IMG/VR virus record: IMGVR_UViG_3300023174_003901
Span: 1-64,000 of that record
DNA from: a virus
DNA: 64,000 nt
Strand: one strand, 5' to 3'
The notes below the pieces were generated by a model, which searched no databases, was not told where the DNA came from, and saw nothing but the letters and a program-made list of their open reading frames with translations. Of this stretch, positions 9,920 through 19,498 are shown piece by piece; within the stretch, counting starts at the first letter, position 1, and every line of letters starts with the position of its first letter. A program made the position numbers and the translations under genes.

Positions 9920-12900
9920 TAAGTTGCTACTCCTATCGACAAGGCTGTGATGGACTGTCCAGAAGCCAATGCAATTCTAATTAAAATGTTGGTACCAGTA
10001 CTATTGGCAGCGTTTTGTCCCCCCAAGGTCATTGTGTATCCTACGTTGGCTATTGCTGTATTTAACGGTATCACATCTGCACCAGTCAATGCACATCCGT
10101 TTGAACCGTTGCCACCAGTACCGCTGGCAGCACCAGGAACCCCTGCTCCGGCATACTGTGTAGATGCTTCCAGCCATCCGTTGATGGTACTGGTAGGGCC
10201 TGGAAATCCTGGTGTAGGCGATGAGAATCCGCCGGAATCAATTGTGGTTCCTGGTGCAGCCACCCAAACACCTGCAACACCTGTGGTTGTGGTCAATCTG
10301 ATGTCAAAATTGGCCAGGCTGGGTCTTGCAAACGCAAAAGTAAAGTACTGTGTGGTGGTACGATTTCCACCTATTGACAAGTTTGGCCCCACCGGCAAAT
10401 ATCCTGTTGATAAATCAACTGCATATCGTTGGAGTACACCATACCTCACAACTGCTTCAGGTGTACCAGCAATGGTTTGTGCTCCGGACCAAGCATTGGA
10501 TGTATAGTAGTTTATGCTGTTGGCAAACACAGGAGTGTTACCTGCGGTACTCATCACAATACGTATGGCCGCTTGTGTGTTGGCAGTAGGCGTACAAGTG
10601 ATCGACTGCTCATTTATGCCAGAGTTTGCTCCTGCATACATCTGTATCTTGGTTGGCAATTGTACTGTGGTACTGGTACCTATCACGTTGAATATATTGG
10701 CCTGCAAGGTGGCCACGCTGTTGTTGGCACCGGTAATGTTGCCGGTCAAATTGCCCAGGATGTAGTTTGAACTTATACCCACGTTGGCATTCAAGTTGGC
10801 GCTTGTTAAGAAACTGCTGGCACCATTGTTGATTGTGCTGAGTGCTTTGGTTTGAGTTGCTGACAACACCGCACCAGAGCCTTCTGACACTGTTCCGCTG
10901 TCCAATATAAACGGATCGGCACTTCTAAATGTTTGTCCAGACAAGTTTGCTACTTCCAAGTTAGCAATGGTAATTGTGGGACTTCCGGTATTGTAATATG
11001 GAATGCCCGAAATATATCTATAAGTTCCTGCTGTGGCTTCAACCATTGCGATGTTGGCAGTGACCAGACTAGGTGACGAATTCAAATTGTCCTTGACAAA
11101 TCCCACGTAGTTGGTGTTGCCTGTCACAGAGTCTACCAACTTGTAGTTGTTGTATCCTGTGCCCAAACTGCTCAAAGCACAAGCGATATTGGCATTGAAT
11201 ACCTTGTAGAAATAACTAGGCACCGCGGCATTGGCCACGTGCAAGTCTCGATCTTGCGTTACAACCAATGCACCCGAAGTTCCAACAGTGTTACTCACAT
11301 TGCTAAATGTCACGTTACCGGCATTGGCATTGTTGACATAGGCAAACAAGTTGGCTGTCAACTGACTTGAACTTATTCCGGTGTTGGCATTAATAATGTT
11401 GGCCGCAGTGGCAATAGTTGTTGTGGTTGCAAAACGTGTGACACTTGCGCCGTTGGCCACAATGTTACCACCTGAGGCATCTCTTGCGCCGGCTGCTAAC
11501 AAAGGACTGGTTCCTTCGCTGGTGTTGGCAATAGCCAAGTTGGAGAAGCCGCTGAGGTTTGTGGGTGCTGTGGGGTTTGTGGCAATAAAGATATAGCCAA
11601 CATTGGAGATTGTGTTGCTTTGTGCTGTGCTGGAAATACCATTAGGTGTACCATTAGCAGTGAGCGCCACAGTGAAAGCACCTGTGCTGTTATAAGTGTG
11701 AAGTGAGTTACCCACATTTGACACGCCGTTGCTGAATGTGCTGTCACCCCATGACCAGTTGGCCAAGTTACTGTTTTGACTGGTGTTCTGGAACGTGAAA
11801 GTAGAACGATTGGCATTGTTATAGTCAGTATAGAGGTATCCAACTCTGGCGTTGCCTGTGTTGGCAGTGGCATCTGTTATGACGTTGGCAGTGGTTCCAA
11901 TATAGTTGGCACGAACTTGTGGATTTACACTGATTGTAATGTTGCTTGACTTGGCTGGACTGGTGCTATAGCCAGTGTACAAGTACAAGTTGGCTGTGAA
12001 CTGTTGGTATGCATTGCCTGCTTGGTTGGCGGCACTCAATGCAAAAGTGTTTGTTAGGTTGGCAGCAGATGGGTTACCAGCAATGCCTGTTCCAACGTTG
12101 ACGTTAGATACATTACCGTCACCGTAGTTGAAGTTGTACAATTGCTGTGCGCCAAAACTCGCGGTGTTTCCCGGTGTGCCATTTGAATCGTTTCTAAAAC
12201 TTATTGTGCCAACACCGTTGATCACTGTGGCCGCGTTGGCAGTGAGGAACACATTGCCTGTTTGTGGTGAATAAACTTTGACATTACTGGCCGATGAAAC
12301 AACAGTAACGTTACTAGCACCGGCTGTGTTACTGGTTCCACTCAATATCACACTGTACAAACTGTCTGCATTGGATGACACAGAGTTGTATTGATGAGTC
12401 ACATTGGTAAATGATGTGTTACCCAAGCCAGGTCCAGCGGTAAAGTTAGCAGTACCGTCGCCAAAACTCAAATCATACCAGGTCACATACTGACTGGTGT
12501 TGGTTATGGTTATGGTGTTGCCAGTATTGAAACTGTTACTGCTTAAAGTAAATGACGGAATAGGACTTGGCGTGTACACCACAATGTTTGAAATGTTGGC
12601 AGTACTGGTAGAACCTTTGGCTCCTTGAGCGGCATTACCGTTATATGTTCCGTTGGTGTTATAGGCTGTGAAGGTCACAGTATAAGTTCCACCCAGAGCA
12701 TTACTAAACGTGTGAGTAGCGTTGGCTGTGGTAACGTTGGCTGTGCCGTCACCAAATTGCCACAGGAAACTGTTAGGGTTACCAATGTAACGTCCAGTGA
12801 ATGCCACTGTTAGAGGACTAGGTCCAGAATAAACGTTGGCAGTGATATAAGTGTTACCCACGTATGTGCTGTTGGCAATATTAAATGCCACCTGGTTCAA

Positions 12901-15900
12901 ATCATCAAGACCATCTGTAACAAAAGTTCCTGTGGTCCATCCTTGATAGGCACCGTTGGCTGTTAAACTACCGTCTGAGGGTGTTCCCAAAGTGATTGTG
13001 TTACCTTGACCACCAGATGCAATAATTCCGGTGAGTTGGCTACCGTTACCAAGGAAATAATTACCTGAGACGTTGCCAGTAGCCGAAACTACACCAGCAG
13101 TTAAAACATTACCACCTGTAATATTGGCTGTGGCACTTACTAGACCACCAGTTAATACATTACCAAGTGTAGCATTACCAGTTGAACTGATCAATCCTGA
13201 GGTGAGCAGATTACCACCGGTGATATTGCCAGTTGAACTAATCAATCCACTTGTAGTTAGATTACCACCAGTTACGTTAGACGTTGCTGAAACAAGCCCG
13301 CTAGTTAAAATATTGCCGCCACTGATATTAGCGACACTTATGATGTTGCCAGTTGCCGATAATATACCACTGGTAATTAGATTACCACCTGTGATATTAC
13401 CGGTTGAACTTATCGACCCACCAGTTAAAATATTGCCAAGTGTAGCATTGCCGGTAGCACTAATTAATCCTGCGGTGAGTACATTTCCGCCAGTGACATT
13501 GCCAGTTGCGCTTATCAATCCGCTTGTGGTGACATTGCCACTGTTGACATTACCTGTTACACTTAAACTTGTACCTGTTGCGGCACCAATGTTGGGAGTT
13601 GTGAGATTAGCACCAGCCTTGACAATGATGTTGCCGGTAACATCAAATGCAGTGGTATTCTGATCAACTTTGGCATTAAATTGCGTACCTATTAAACTTA
13701 GACCAGCATCAACATTGGCAGTATAAGTTGTGGCCTGGCTGAACAAAGCAAAAGAGATATTGCTTGTGCCAAATGTGATTGTACCTGTAGGTGCATTAAC
13801 TACAAATGCAGAACCAGCATTGACGTTACCGTTTGTGGTGAAGAAATAGTCATTTAAACTCAGTTGGTTAACACTGTCTGGACCATATTCGTCTGCATCA
13901 GTTGAACGTACAATAACAGTGGCGTTGCTCCAGGTATACACGCCATTGTAGACTGCATTACCTTCGTTCTTGACAAGAATACGTGTACCCGCTGTTTGAA
14001 CGTTGGCTGTGTCAATCAAGTTAAATGATCCAGTGGTACTTAAATATGCGCCAATACCGTTGCTCACTCCGTTAGGTTGAGCATAGGTAATAGTACCACC
14101 TGTTGTAATAGCCAATGTAGTTGTAGTGGCCGCATATGCCGGTGAGTGGAACGACAATGCTGACGACACCATGTTGTCAACATACAACTTTGTTGCGGCA
14201 TCGGTATCTTGCGCTGGATATGCTACACTATTGATAAATGTGTTGGCCAATACAATGTTGCCGGCTGGTTGTAGATTTAAATTACCCGAGGCAGTGGTAA
14301 TTGTTAATGCGCCGCTGGTGGGTCGAATACCACTGGTGTTTACGTTTCCAGCAATTACATTACCCGTGACGCTGGCAAATCCTGTGGCAAAAACATTGTT
14401 ACCAGTTACATTACCAACTGCTGATAGGTACCCGGTTGTACCTACTCCGGTTGGTCCAGTTAAAGAACCATCATTGCCAAAAGTCCATTGATAAGATCCG
14501 CCTGCAGGTTTTACACTAATTTGATAAGCACCAGTAATTCCCAAATCTAATGGATTAGTTTGTACAATACTAGCATTAGCAAATGCCAATGTGCCACCAA
14601 CAATACTTAAATTGCCACCTGTAATATTACCTGTGGCCGAAATCAATCCACCAGTCAACAAGTTACCAACTGTGGCATTACCAGTGGCTGTAATTGACCC
14701 TGCTGTTTGTAAGTTGCCACCTGTGATGTTGGCTGTGGCTGAAACAAGTCCGCCTGTTAGGATGTTGCCAGCAGTGGCATTACCTGTGGCGGATATCAAT
14801 CCAGCAGTTAAAACATTGCCACCAATGACATTGCCAACTGCAGAAATCGTAGTTCCAGCAGTGACAGCATTGGCAGCATTTACATTGTTACCTGCTAGAT
14901 TTCCTGTGCCTGTACTAATGCTAGTAGCATTAGAACTAATAATCTGTGCTCCCAAGTAGATACTGTTTCCACTTAGGTACAAATCTTTAAAGGCATTTGT
15001 AGCAGTACCAATATTGTAGGTTATATTGGCACTGGGTATCAAATTGCCTGTGATGTTGCCAGTTATACTAAAATCTTTGGTAGATACTAGATTGGCAGTG
15101 CTAATGTTGCCACCAGTTACATTGCCACTAGCACTGATAACTGAACCTAATAAACTGGATGCAGTCACCGTTCCGGTAGAACTGATCAATCCGCCTGTTA
15201 ACAAATTACCACTGACTGTGTTTCCAATCACACTCAAGTTGGCTAAATTACCAACTTGTGTTAGACTCGAATATAAAACGTTTGAACTTAGTGTATTACC
15301 AATCAGGGCATTGGCATTTACACTAGATGCTGAAACGCCGGTTAATTGACTGCCGTTACCAATAAAGTAACTGCCAGATATGTTACCAGCGGCTGAAATT
15401 TGTCCGGCGGTGTTGATATTGCCACCAACAATATTAGCAGTTGAACTAATCAATCCGCCGGTTAAAATGTTACCACCAACAATATTACCGCTGGCACTCA
15501 ATATGCCTGTGATATATTCACCTGAAGTAGCGAACACTGCTACATTAGCAGTACCACCTACTCCAACCGTAATATTACCGCCCGAACTTACTACAGTGAC
15601 ATTACTTGTGCCATTATTGATATTGGCTACACTTGTGATAACGCCAGTTAGTAACGCACCGTTACCCAGGATATAATTACCTGTTACATTGCCCGTGGCC
15701 GATACTATGCCGCCTGTTAATACGTTGCCGACTGCGGCGTTGCCTGTTACACTTAGATTGGACAAATTGCCAACTGAAGTTAGACTTGAATATAAAACAT
15801 TCGAACTTAGTGTGTTGCCAACCAATGCGGCAGCATTTACAGCAGACGCAGTGATGCCGGTTAGCAACGAACCATTACCGATGAAGTAGTTGCCGGCAAT

Positions 15901-17817
15901 GTTACCTGTAGTAGATACGAGCCCGGTTAAGTTTGGTAGGTTGCCAGAATATGTTGGCAAGTAGTTGGCCACGTCGGCATTGCTGTATCCTGCTGGCAAG
16001 CCAGTGATAAATGCACCGTTACCCAACAAATACGTTCCAGTGACGTTTCCTGTTGCGCTTACAACACCAACTACATAAGCCCCTGTATCACTGACTGTCA
16101 CAACATTGCTTACACCTGCTGAACTTATGGTAACATTGCCGTTGGCAGCCACCGCAACATTACTGTTGCCGTTTAAGATTGAAGTACCAGCACTGACTGT
16201 GATACCAGTTAGTAAACTACCATTACCAACAAAGTAACTGCCAATAACATTGCCAGATGTAATTAAGTTGCCGCCAGTGATGTTACCAGCGGCACTGAGA
16301 GATGCGGCGCCAAATGTGCCTGTAATTGCAACGTTTCCTGCTGAAACGTTTCCAGTAACTGACAGCGAAGAGCCAATAAAGTTATTTCCGTAAACATTAC
16401 CAATGGCCGATACATATCCGCCCACAGTGATATAATCGGCATCCAGTCTGGTTGTATCAACATTACCGGCCACAAGATTACCAGTGGCTGATATTTGTCC
16501 CGAGGTAATAAGATTGCCACCGCGAACATTTCCTGATGCGCTGACTGTTCCGGCAGTGACTGTCCCGACAGGTACATTGAGATTGCCGGCTTGTATATTA
16601 CCTGTGGCTGATATCAGTCCAGAGGTAATAATATTTCCACCAGTAACGTTGGCAGTGGCACTGACCACAGTTGCCACAACAGACGTTCCAATTAAATTTC
16701 CGCCGGTGATATTACCTGTTGCTGTGATTGGTCCTGTAACTGTGACGCTGTCAGCATCTAGTCTACCAGTATCAACATTACCACCAATAATATTTCCGGT
16801 GGCTGATATCTGTCCTGTTGTTCGTAAATTGCCACCAGTTATGTTAGAAGTAGTAGTTACCGGTCCAGTGAGACTAACTAGGTTACCTGTATAGGTGGGC
16901 AAAAAGGCAGCCACATTGGCATTGCTGTAATTTCCTGCTGGTAGATTTGTAAGTTGACTACCATCACCAATAAAATATGCGCTGGTGGTAATGTTGCCTA
17001 TCGCACTTATGGTAGTACCTGTAGTGATATATCCAGCATTTAATCTACCAGTGTTGATGTTACCACCAGTGATGTTACCTGTTGCCGAAATTTGGCCGGC
17101 AGTTCTTAGATTACCACCTGTAACATTGGCTGTGGTTGTTACTGGTCCGGTTAAACTAACCAAGTTACCTGTGTAGGTAGGCAAGAAGGCAGCCACATTA
17201 CTGTTGCCGTAACCAATGTTGATACCAGTTAGTAACGCACCGTTACCTAAAATATAGTTGCCAGCAATATTGCCAGTTGCACTTACTGTGCCAGCAACAT
17301 ACACACCGGTGCTGGCAAATGTCACAACATTGCTGGTGCCGTTGACAGTGACAAAGATGTTGGATCCAGCAGATGGAATATCAAGATTACTGTTACCGTT
17401 TACAACTTGACTACCAGTTGTGGCCACAATACCTGTGAGTTGGCTGCCATTGCCAATGAAATATCCGGCTGTGACGTTGCCTGTGGTTGTTATTCCACCA
17501 GTCGTATCAATTCCACCAGTTCCCAAATAGATAGAATTGAAACGTAAACTAGGCGTACCTATATCGTAAACATCGCCCAGTCTAGGAAACAGTGTGTTGT
17601 TGAGTTGTATTCGTCCAATTCCAGACGGGCTCAGTATTAGATTACTGTTGAGTATTGTGGTGGTAATAGTAGTATTACCAATTTGAATGTTACTGAGTAC
17701 TGGACCGGCCGCAAAAATCTGATCAAAGTTTTGATTGGTATAGGTAAACGCAGTTCGTAACGGATCACCTTGTCCGTCATCAGGGGCAGCGCCAGTGTCA
17801 ATGATATACTGTGTCAT
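9919..17817 (-). CDS. Giant fiber-like protein with PKD-like domains, 2632 aa
   Basis: One of the two largest proteins in the window. The start ATG lies 19 bases after a late promoter motif GGTAAATA. The N-terminus (MTQYIIDTGAAPDDGQGDPL, then NQNFDQIF) is a conserved opening of large phage fibers. Residues about 100-1600 are GN/T-rich repeats. At about 1206-1362 they are interrupted by the same module as in the 1679-aa fiber (TRILVKNEGNAVYNGVYTW). The C-terminal third is different: at least three PKD-like immunoglobulin-fold domains with the signatures WQFGDGT (about 1680), LSFGDGT (about 1780) and WSWGDSTF (about 2010), followed by a long non-repetitive end. PKD domains are common in surface-binding proteins, so a host-contact function is likely but unproven. 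Confidence 0.87.
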   Translation of the reverse strand: MTQYIIDTGAAPDDGQGDPLRTAFTYTNQNFDQIFAAGPVLSNIQIGNTTITTTILNSNLILSPSGIGRIQLNNTLFPRLGDVYDIGTPSLRFNSIYLGTGGIDTTGGITTTGNVTAGYFIGNGSQLTGIVATTGSQVVNGNSNLDIPSAGSNIFVTVNGTSNVVTFASTGVYVAGTVSATGNIAGNYILGNGALLTGINIGYGNSNVAAFLPTYTGNLVSLTGPVTTTANVTGGNLRTAGQISATGNITGGNINTGRLNAGYITTGTTISAIGNITTSAYFIGDGSQLTNLPAGNYSNANVAAFLPTYTGNLVSLTGPVTTTSNITGGNLRTTGQISATGNIIGGNVDTGRLDADSVTVTGPITATGNITGGNLIGTSVVATVVSATANVTGGNIITSGLISATGNIQAGNLNVPVGTVTAGTVSASGNVRGGNLITSGQISATGNLVAGNVDTTRLDADYITVGGYVSAIGNVYGNNFIGSSLSVTGNVSAGNVAITGTFGAASLSAAGNITGGNLITSGNVIGSYFVGNGSLLTGITVSAGTSILNGNSNVAVAANGNVTISSAGVSNVVTVSDTGAYVVGVVSATGNVTGTYLLGNGAFITGLPAGYSNADVANYLPTYSGNLPNLTGLVSTTGNIAGNYFIGNGSLLTGITASAVNAAALVGNTLSSNVLYSSLTSVGNLSNLSVTGNAAVGNVLTGGIVSATGNVTGNYILGNGALLTGVITSVANINNGTSNVTVVSSGGNITVGVGGTANVAVFATSGEYITGILSASGNIVGGNILTGGLISSTANIVGGNINTAGQISAAGNISGSYFIGNGSQLTGVSASSVNANALIGNTLSSNVLYSSLTQVGNLANLSVIGNTVSGNLLTGGLISSTGTVTASSLLGSVISASGNVTGGNISTANLVSTKDFSITGNITGNLIPSANITYNIGTATNAFKDLYLSGNSIYLGAQIISSNATSISTGTGNLAGNNVNAANAVTAGTTISAVGNVIGGNVLTAGLISATGNATAGNILTGGLVSATANITGGNLQTAGSITATGNATVGNLLTGGLISATGNITGGNLSIVGGTLAFANASIVQTNPLDLGITGAYQISVKPAGGSYQWTFGNDGSLTGPTGVGTTGYLSAVGNVTGNNVFATGFASVTGNVIAGNVNTSGIRPTSGALTITTASGNLNLQPAGNIVLANTFINSVAYPAQDTDAATKLYVDNMVSSALSFHSPAYAATTTTLAITTGGTITYAQPNGVSNGIGAYLSTTGSFNLIDTANVQTAGTRILVKNEGNAVYNGVYTWSNATVIVRSTDADEYGPDSVNQLSLNDYFFTTNGNVNAGSAFVVNAPTGTITFGTSNISFALFSQATTYTANVDAGLSLIGTQFNAKVDQNTTAFDVTGNIIVKAGANLTTPNIGAATGTSLSVTGNVNSGNVTTSGLISATGNVTGGNVLTAGLISATGNATLGNILTGGSISSTGNITGGNLITSGILSATGNIISVANISGGNILTSGLVSATSNVTGGNLTTSGLISSTGNITGGNLLTSGLISSTGNATLGNVLTGGLVSATANITGGNVLTAGVVSATGNVSGNYFLGNGSQLTGIIASGGQGNTITLGTPSDGSLTANGAYQGWTTGTFVTDGLDDLNQVAFNIANSTYVGNTYITANVYSGPSPLTVAFTGRYIGNPNSFLWQFGDGTANVTTANATHTFSNALGGTYTVTFTAYNTNGTYNGNAAQGAKGSTSTANISNIVVYTPSPIPSFTLSSNSFNTGNTITITNTSQYVTWYDLSFGDGTANFTAGPGLGNTSFTNVTHQYNSVSSNADSLYSVILSGTSNTAGASNVTVVSSASNVKVYSPQTGNVFLTANAATVINGVGTISFRNDSNGTPGNTASFGAQQLYNFNYGDGNVSNVNVGTGIAGNPSAANLTNTFALSAANQAGNAYQQFTANLYLYTGYSTSPAKSSNITISVNPQVRANYIGTTANVITDATANTGNARVGYLYTDYNNANRSTFTFQNTSQNSNLANWSWGDSTFSNGVSNVGNSLHTYNSTGAFTVALTANGTPNGISSTAQSNTISNVGYIFIATNPTAPTNLSGFSNLAIANTSEGTSPLLAAGARDASGGNIVANGASVTRFATTTTIATAANIINANTGISSSQLTANLFAYVNNANAGNVTFSNVSNTVGTSGALVVTQDRDLHVANAAVPSYFYKVFNANIACALSSLGTGYNNYKLVDSVTGNTNYVGFVKDNLNSSPSLVTANIAMVEATAGTYRYISGIPYYNTGSPTITIANLEVANLSGQTFRSADPFILDSGTVSEGSGAVLSATQTKALSTINNGASSFLTSANLNANVGISSNYILGNLTGNITGANNSVATLQANIFNVIGTSTTVQLPTKIQMYAGANSGINEQSITCTPTANTQAAIRIVMSTAGNTPVFANSINYYTSNAWSGAQTIAGTPEAVVRYGVLQRYAVDLSTGYLPVGPNLSIGGNRTTTQYFTFAFARPSLANFDIRLTTTTGVAGVWVAAPGTTIDSGGFSSPTPGFPGPTSTINGWLEASTQYAGAGVPGAASGTGGNGSNGCALTGADVIPLNTAIANVGYTMTLGGQNAANSTGTNILIRIALASGQSITALSIGVAT

Positions 17818-17836
17818 AAATTAGTGTCTCTGAGTG

Positions 17837-17844
17837 TATTTACC
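17837..17844 (-). promoter_or_regulatory. Late promoter motif GGTAAATA for the fiber cluster
   Basis: On the minus strand GGTAAATA lies 19 bases before the start codon of the 2632-aa fiber gene. It matches the T4-type late promoter core TATAAATA recognised by gp55, which this phage encodes. It would serve the whole leftward fiber operon. Confidence 0.7.
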
Positions 17845-17876
17845 GAAATCAAATATACTCTGAGATTGTAAAAATA

Positions 17877-18464
17877 CTACAGTTCTTGGCCGGTTGTCAC
17901 ACGATCTAAGAACATTTGCATGGGTATATGAACTAGATTGTTAAGGTATTTTAATTCTCGTATGTCTGCTGTGGATGAACCGCACACACGTATAAAATTT
18001 GTTTGTGGGAAATCTTGAGAGATTGCACACAGTTGTTTGACCCAGTTGCCAGTGTAGGTTGGTGCGGCATCTGGGCGTTTGTAAAAATCTGTACCTGCGT
18101 ATACATTGTTGAATTTTTGATTCACAGTAGGTCCCATATCAAATCCCAACATATAGATAGTTTTACACCCATCTAGCGCCGCAAGAGCAGTGGCTATGGG
18201 TCCAGAACTGTTGCTGTGATACTTTTTAGGCACAGGCAACGCTCCTAGGCCTGGGATGGGCTTGCGAGTGTGAAATCTATGTGCGGCACTGTAACCTGAA
18301 TTCTGTATGGTTTCAGCAATGGGTTTGTCTGTGGCCACAAGACAATCAGGCTCAAAATCTCTGTAGAGCCCGTTACAGCCGTAGATCTTGCCTAACAGTT
18401 TTAATTGCGTTAGATCCACGGCTTGTCGACTGATACCGTTGCCACATACAAATGCTCGAGTCAT
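17877..18464 (-). CDS. Unknown Rossmann-like protein, 195 aa
   Basis: The protein opens with a short strand and a glycine-rich turn (FVCGNGISRQAVDL), then IYGCNGLYRDF and PDCLVATDKP, and later TIYMLGFDMG. This layout (G-N-G after strand 1, N in strand 2, D after strand 3) resembles the CstI-type sialyltransferase or DUF115-like fold, which would make it a sugar-modifying enzyme. The similarity is from motif pattern only. No membrane segment is visible. The ribosome site AAGGGGG lies inside a hairpin followed by six T residues, so expression may depend on attenuation. It lies between a putative structural gene and the fiber operon. A phage role in glycan modification is possible but uncertain. 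Confidence 0.6.
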   Translation of the reverse strand: MTRAFVCGNGISRQAVDLTQLKLLGKIYGCNGLYRDFEPDCLVATDKPIAETIQNSGYSAAHRFHTRKPIPGLGALPVPKKYHSNSSGPIATALAALDGCKTIYMLGFDMGPTVNQKFNNVYAGTDFYKRPDAAPTYTGNWVKQLCAISQDFPQTNFIRVCGSSTADIRELKYLNNLVHIPMQMFLDRVTTGQEL

Positions 18465-18469
18465 AAAAA

Positions 18470-18496
18470 ATCCCCCTTGTAGTTAGCAAGGAGGAT
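18470..18496 (-). terminator. Hairpin plus T-run that also holds a ribosome site
   Basis: Arms 70-79 and 87-96 of the 184xx block pair at nine of ten positions around a 7-base loop. On the minus strand the stem is followed by TTTTTT and then the ATG at 18464. It looks like an intrinsic terminator for the 279-aa gene upstream, and its 3' arm contains AAGGGGG, the ribosome site of the next gene. Confidence 0.75.
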
Positions 18497-18512
18497 GTTG
18501 GGGTGCCACAAA

Positions 18513-19352
18513 TTAACTTGTAACGTTGACCACTTGAGCCAACTGCAAACTACCGTTTGGTGCTTCCACACCGTTGATAATCTCTGCACCAGACCATGTG
18601 ACTGTACCTTCGTCGGTGAAGAAGTTGGTTACATAGAAGTTTTCACTTGAGTAGATGTTTTCGCCAAGGTTGCTACTGCTGTAAGTGCCATAAGTCATGC
18701 CGTTCCAGTCACGAATCCACTTGTTGGTAATGTAACTGGCATACACAGCGGCTGAGTCGCCTACTGAGTATTCAATACTCATGTTACCGGCTGCTGGTGT
18801 GGCTGTGTTTGACAACACACATTGTCCCACTGGATATACTGTGCCTGTGCCAGAACCAACAGCAGTAGCAGTAAAGATGTCACCCACAGCAGTATCGGCG
18901 CTGCCGCCGCAAGCAGCCCAGTTAGTAGTGCCAACAGAAGCCACTTGATAGGCCTGTCCAATAATCATGGCTTCGTCGGCAGTGCTTGCGTATGTGTATG
19001 CAACTAGGAACTTGTGCGAACCTTTTTGACGGATAATACGACCTGCGTACTCGCTGGCAATATCAAAGGTACTTGTACCGTCAGCCAAAACAATGTTAAC
19101 CAGACAGAAAATTTCTGGAAAAGTTGCACTTGGAGTACTGGTAGTAAATATGCCACCGACCACACCCACAAACTGATCTGAATTGAATGTGTTGGCTGAA
19201 TTATATGGAGTTGCTGGTGAGGTCAAACTGCCAAAGTTTGGAAAACCAGCATCAGTCAAGATGGTTTGGTTGTAGGTTGTTACTGGAGGGTTACCTGTGA
19301 CAGTAGATCCAGAACCAACGTTGTTTTTTTGAATTTTAAGTGCTCTTCCCAT
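18513..19352 (-). CDS. Putative virion structural protein, 279 aa
   Basis: The start is set by a strong AAGGAGAAA ribosome site, and a late promoter CATAAATA lies about 90 bases upstream, so it is a late gene. The opening MGRALKIQKNNVGSG and the phrase SDQFVGVVGG recur, as I recall, in proteins annotated as structural or hypothetical in marine T4-like phages. The residue ADGTSTFDI stretch, a middle IIRQKGSHKFLVAYTY segment and IRDWNGMTYGTY suggest beta-rich folds. There are no catalytic motifs or membrane segments. A decoration or fiber-associated protein is the most likely role, but I do not recognise a named T4 homolog. Confidence 0.65.
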   Translation of the reverse strand: MGRALKIQKNNVGSGSTVTGNPPVTTYNQTILTDAGFPNFGSLTSPATPYNSANTFNSDQFVGVVGGIFTTSTPSATFPEIFCLVNIVLADGTSTFDIASEYAGRIIRQKGSHKFLVAYTYASTADEAMIIGQAYQVASVGTTNWAACGGSADTAVGDIFTATAVGSGTGTVYPVGQCVLSNTATPAAGNMSIEYSVGDSAAVYASYITNKWIRDWNGMTYGTYSSSNLGENIYSSENFYVTNFFTDEGTVTWSGAEIINGVEAPNGSLQLAQVVNVTS

Positions 19353-19434
19353 TTGATTTCTCCTTATAGAAGCCCTATGTGCGTTCTAGGCACTACGCGG
19401 TGGGGTTAATCGCCGCATAAAACGCAGTATTGCG

Positions 19435-19464
19435 TTGACAAGTATTTATGAAAAACAGTTTTAT
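19435..19464 (+). promoter_or_regulatory. Candidate sigma70 promoter for the TPR-glycosyltransferase gene
   Basis: A perfect -35 box TTGACA (19435-19440) is followed after 18 bases by TTTTAT (19459-19464), which matches four of six -10 positions. Transcription would start near 19471, after the ATG at 19448 and before the ATG at 19499, supporting the downstream start. Confidence 0.5.
19443..19450 (-). promoter_or_regulatory. Late promoter motif CATAAATA
   Basis: Minus-strand CATAAATA about 90 bases upstream of the 279-aa structural gene start at 19352, leaving a conventional leader with a good ribosome site. It overlaps the opposing promoter region of the plus-strand glycosyltransferase gene. 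Confidence 0.65.
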
Positions 19465-19485
19465 TTTACCCGGCATGGCTGTTTT

Positions 19486-19493
19486 CTTAAATA
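19486..19493 (+). promoter_or_regulatory. Late promoter motif CTTAAATA abutting the start codon
   Basis: CTTAAATA ends five bases before the ATG at 19499. In T4 late promoters transcription begins about six bases after this motif, so the mRNA would start at the ATG. Confidence 0.5.
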
Positions 19494-19498
19494 TCTTC

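Noticed and set aside
13-17300. CRISPR-like regularly spaced repeats
   Set aside because: The repeats are in-frame protein repeats with no unique spacers of constant length and no cas genes.
18822-19007. Small plus-strand ORF with cysteine-rich start inside the 279-aa gene
   Set aside because: It is an antisense shadow with no start context or family signature.
19448-19498. Start of the TPR-glycosyltransferase at 19448
   Set aside because: It would add a hydrophobic 17-residue stretch with no ribosome site and would begin upstream of the predicted transcription start points.
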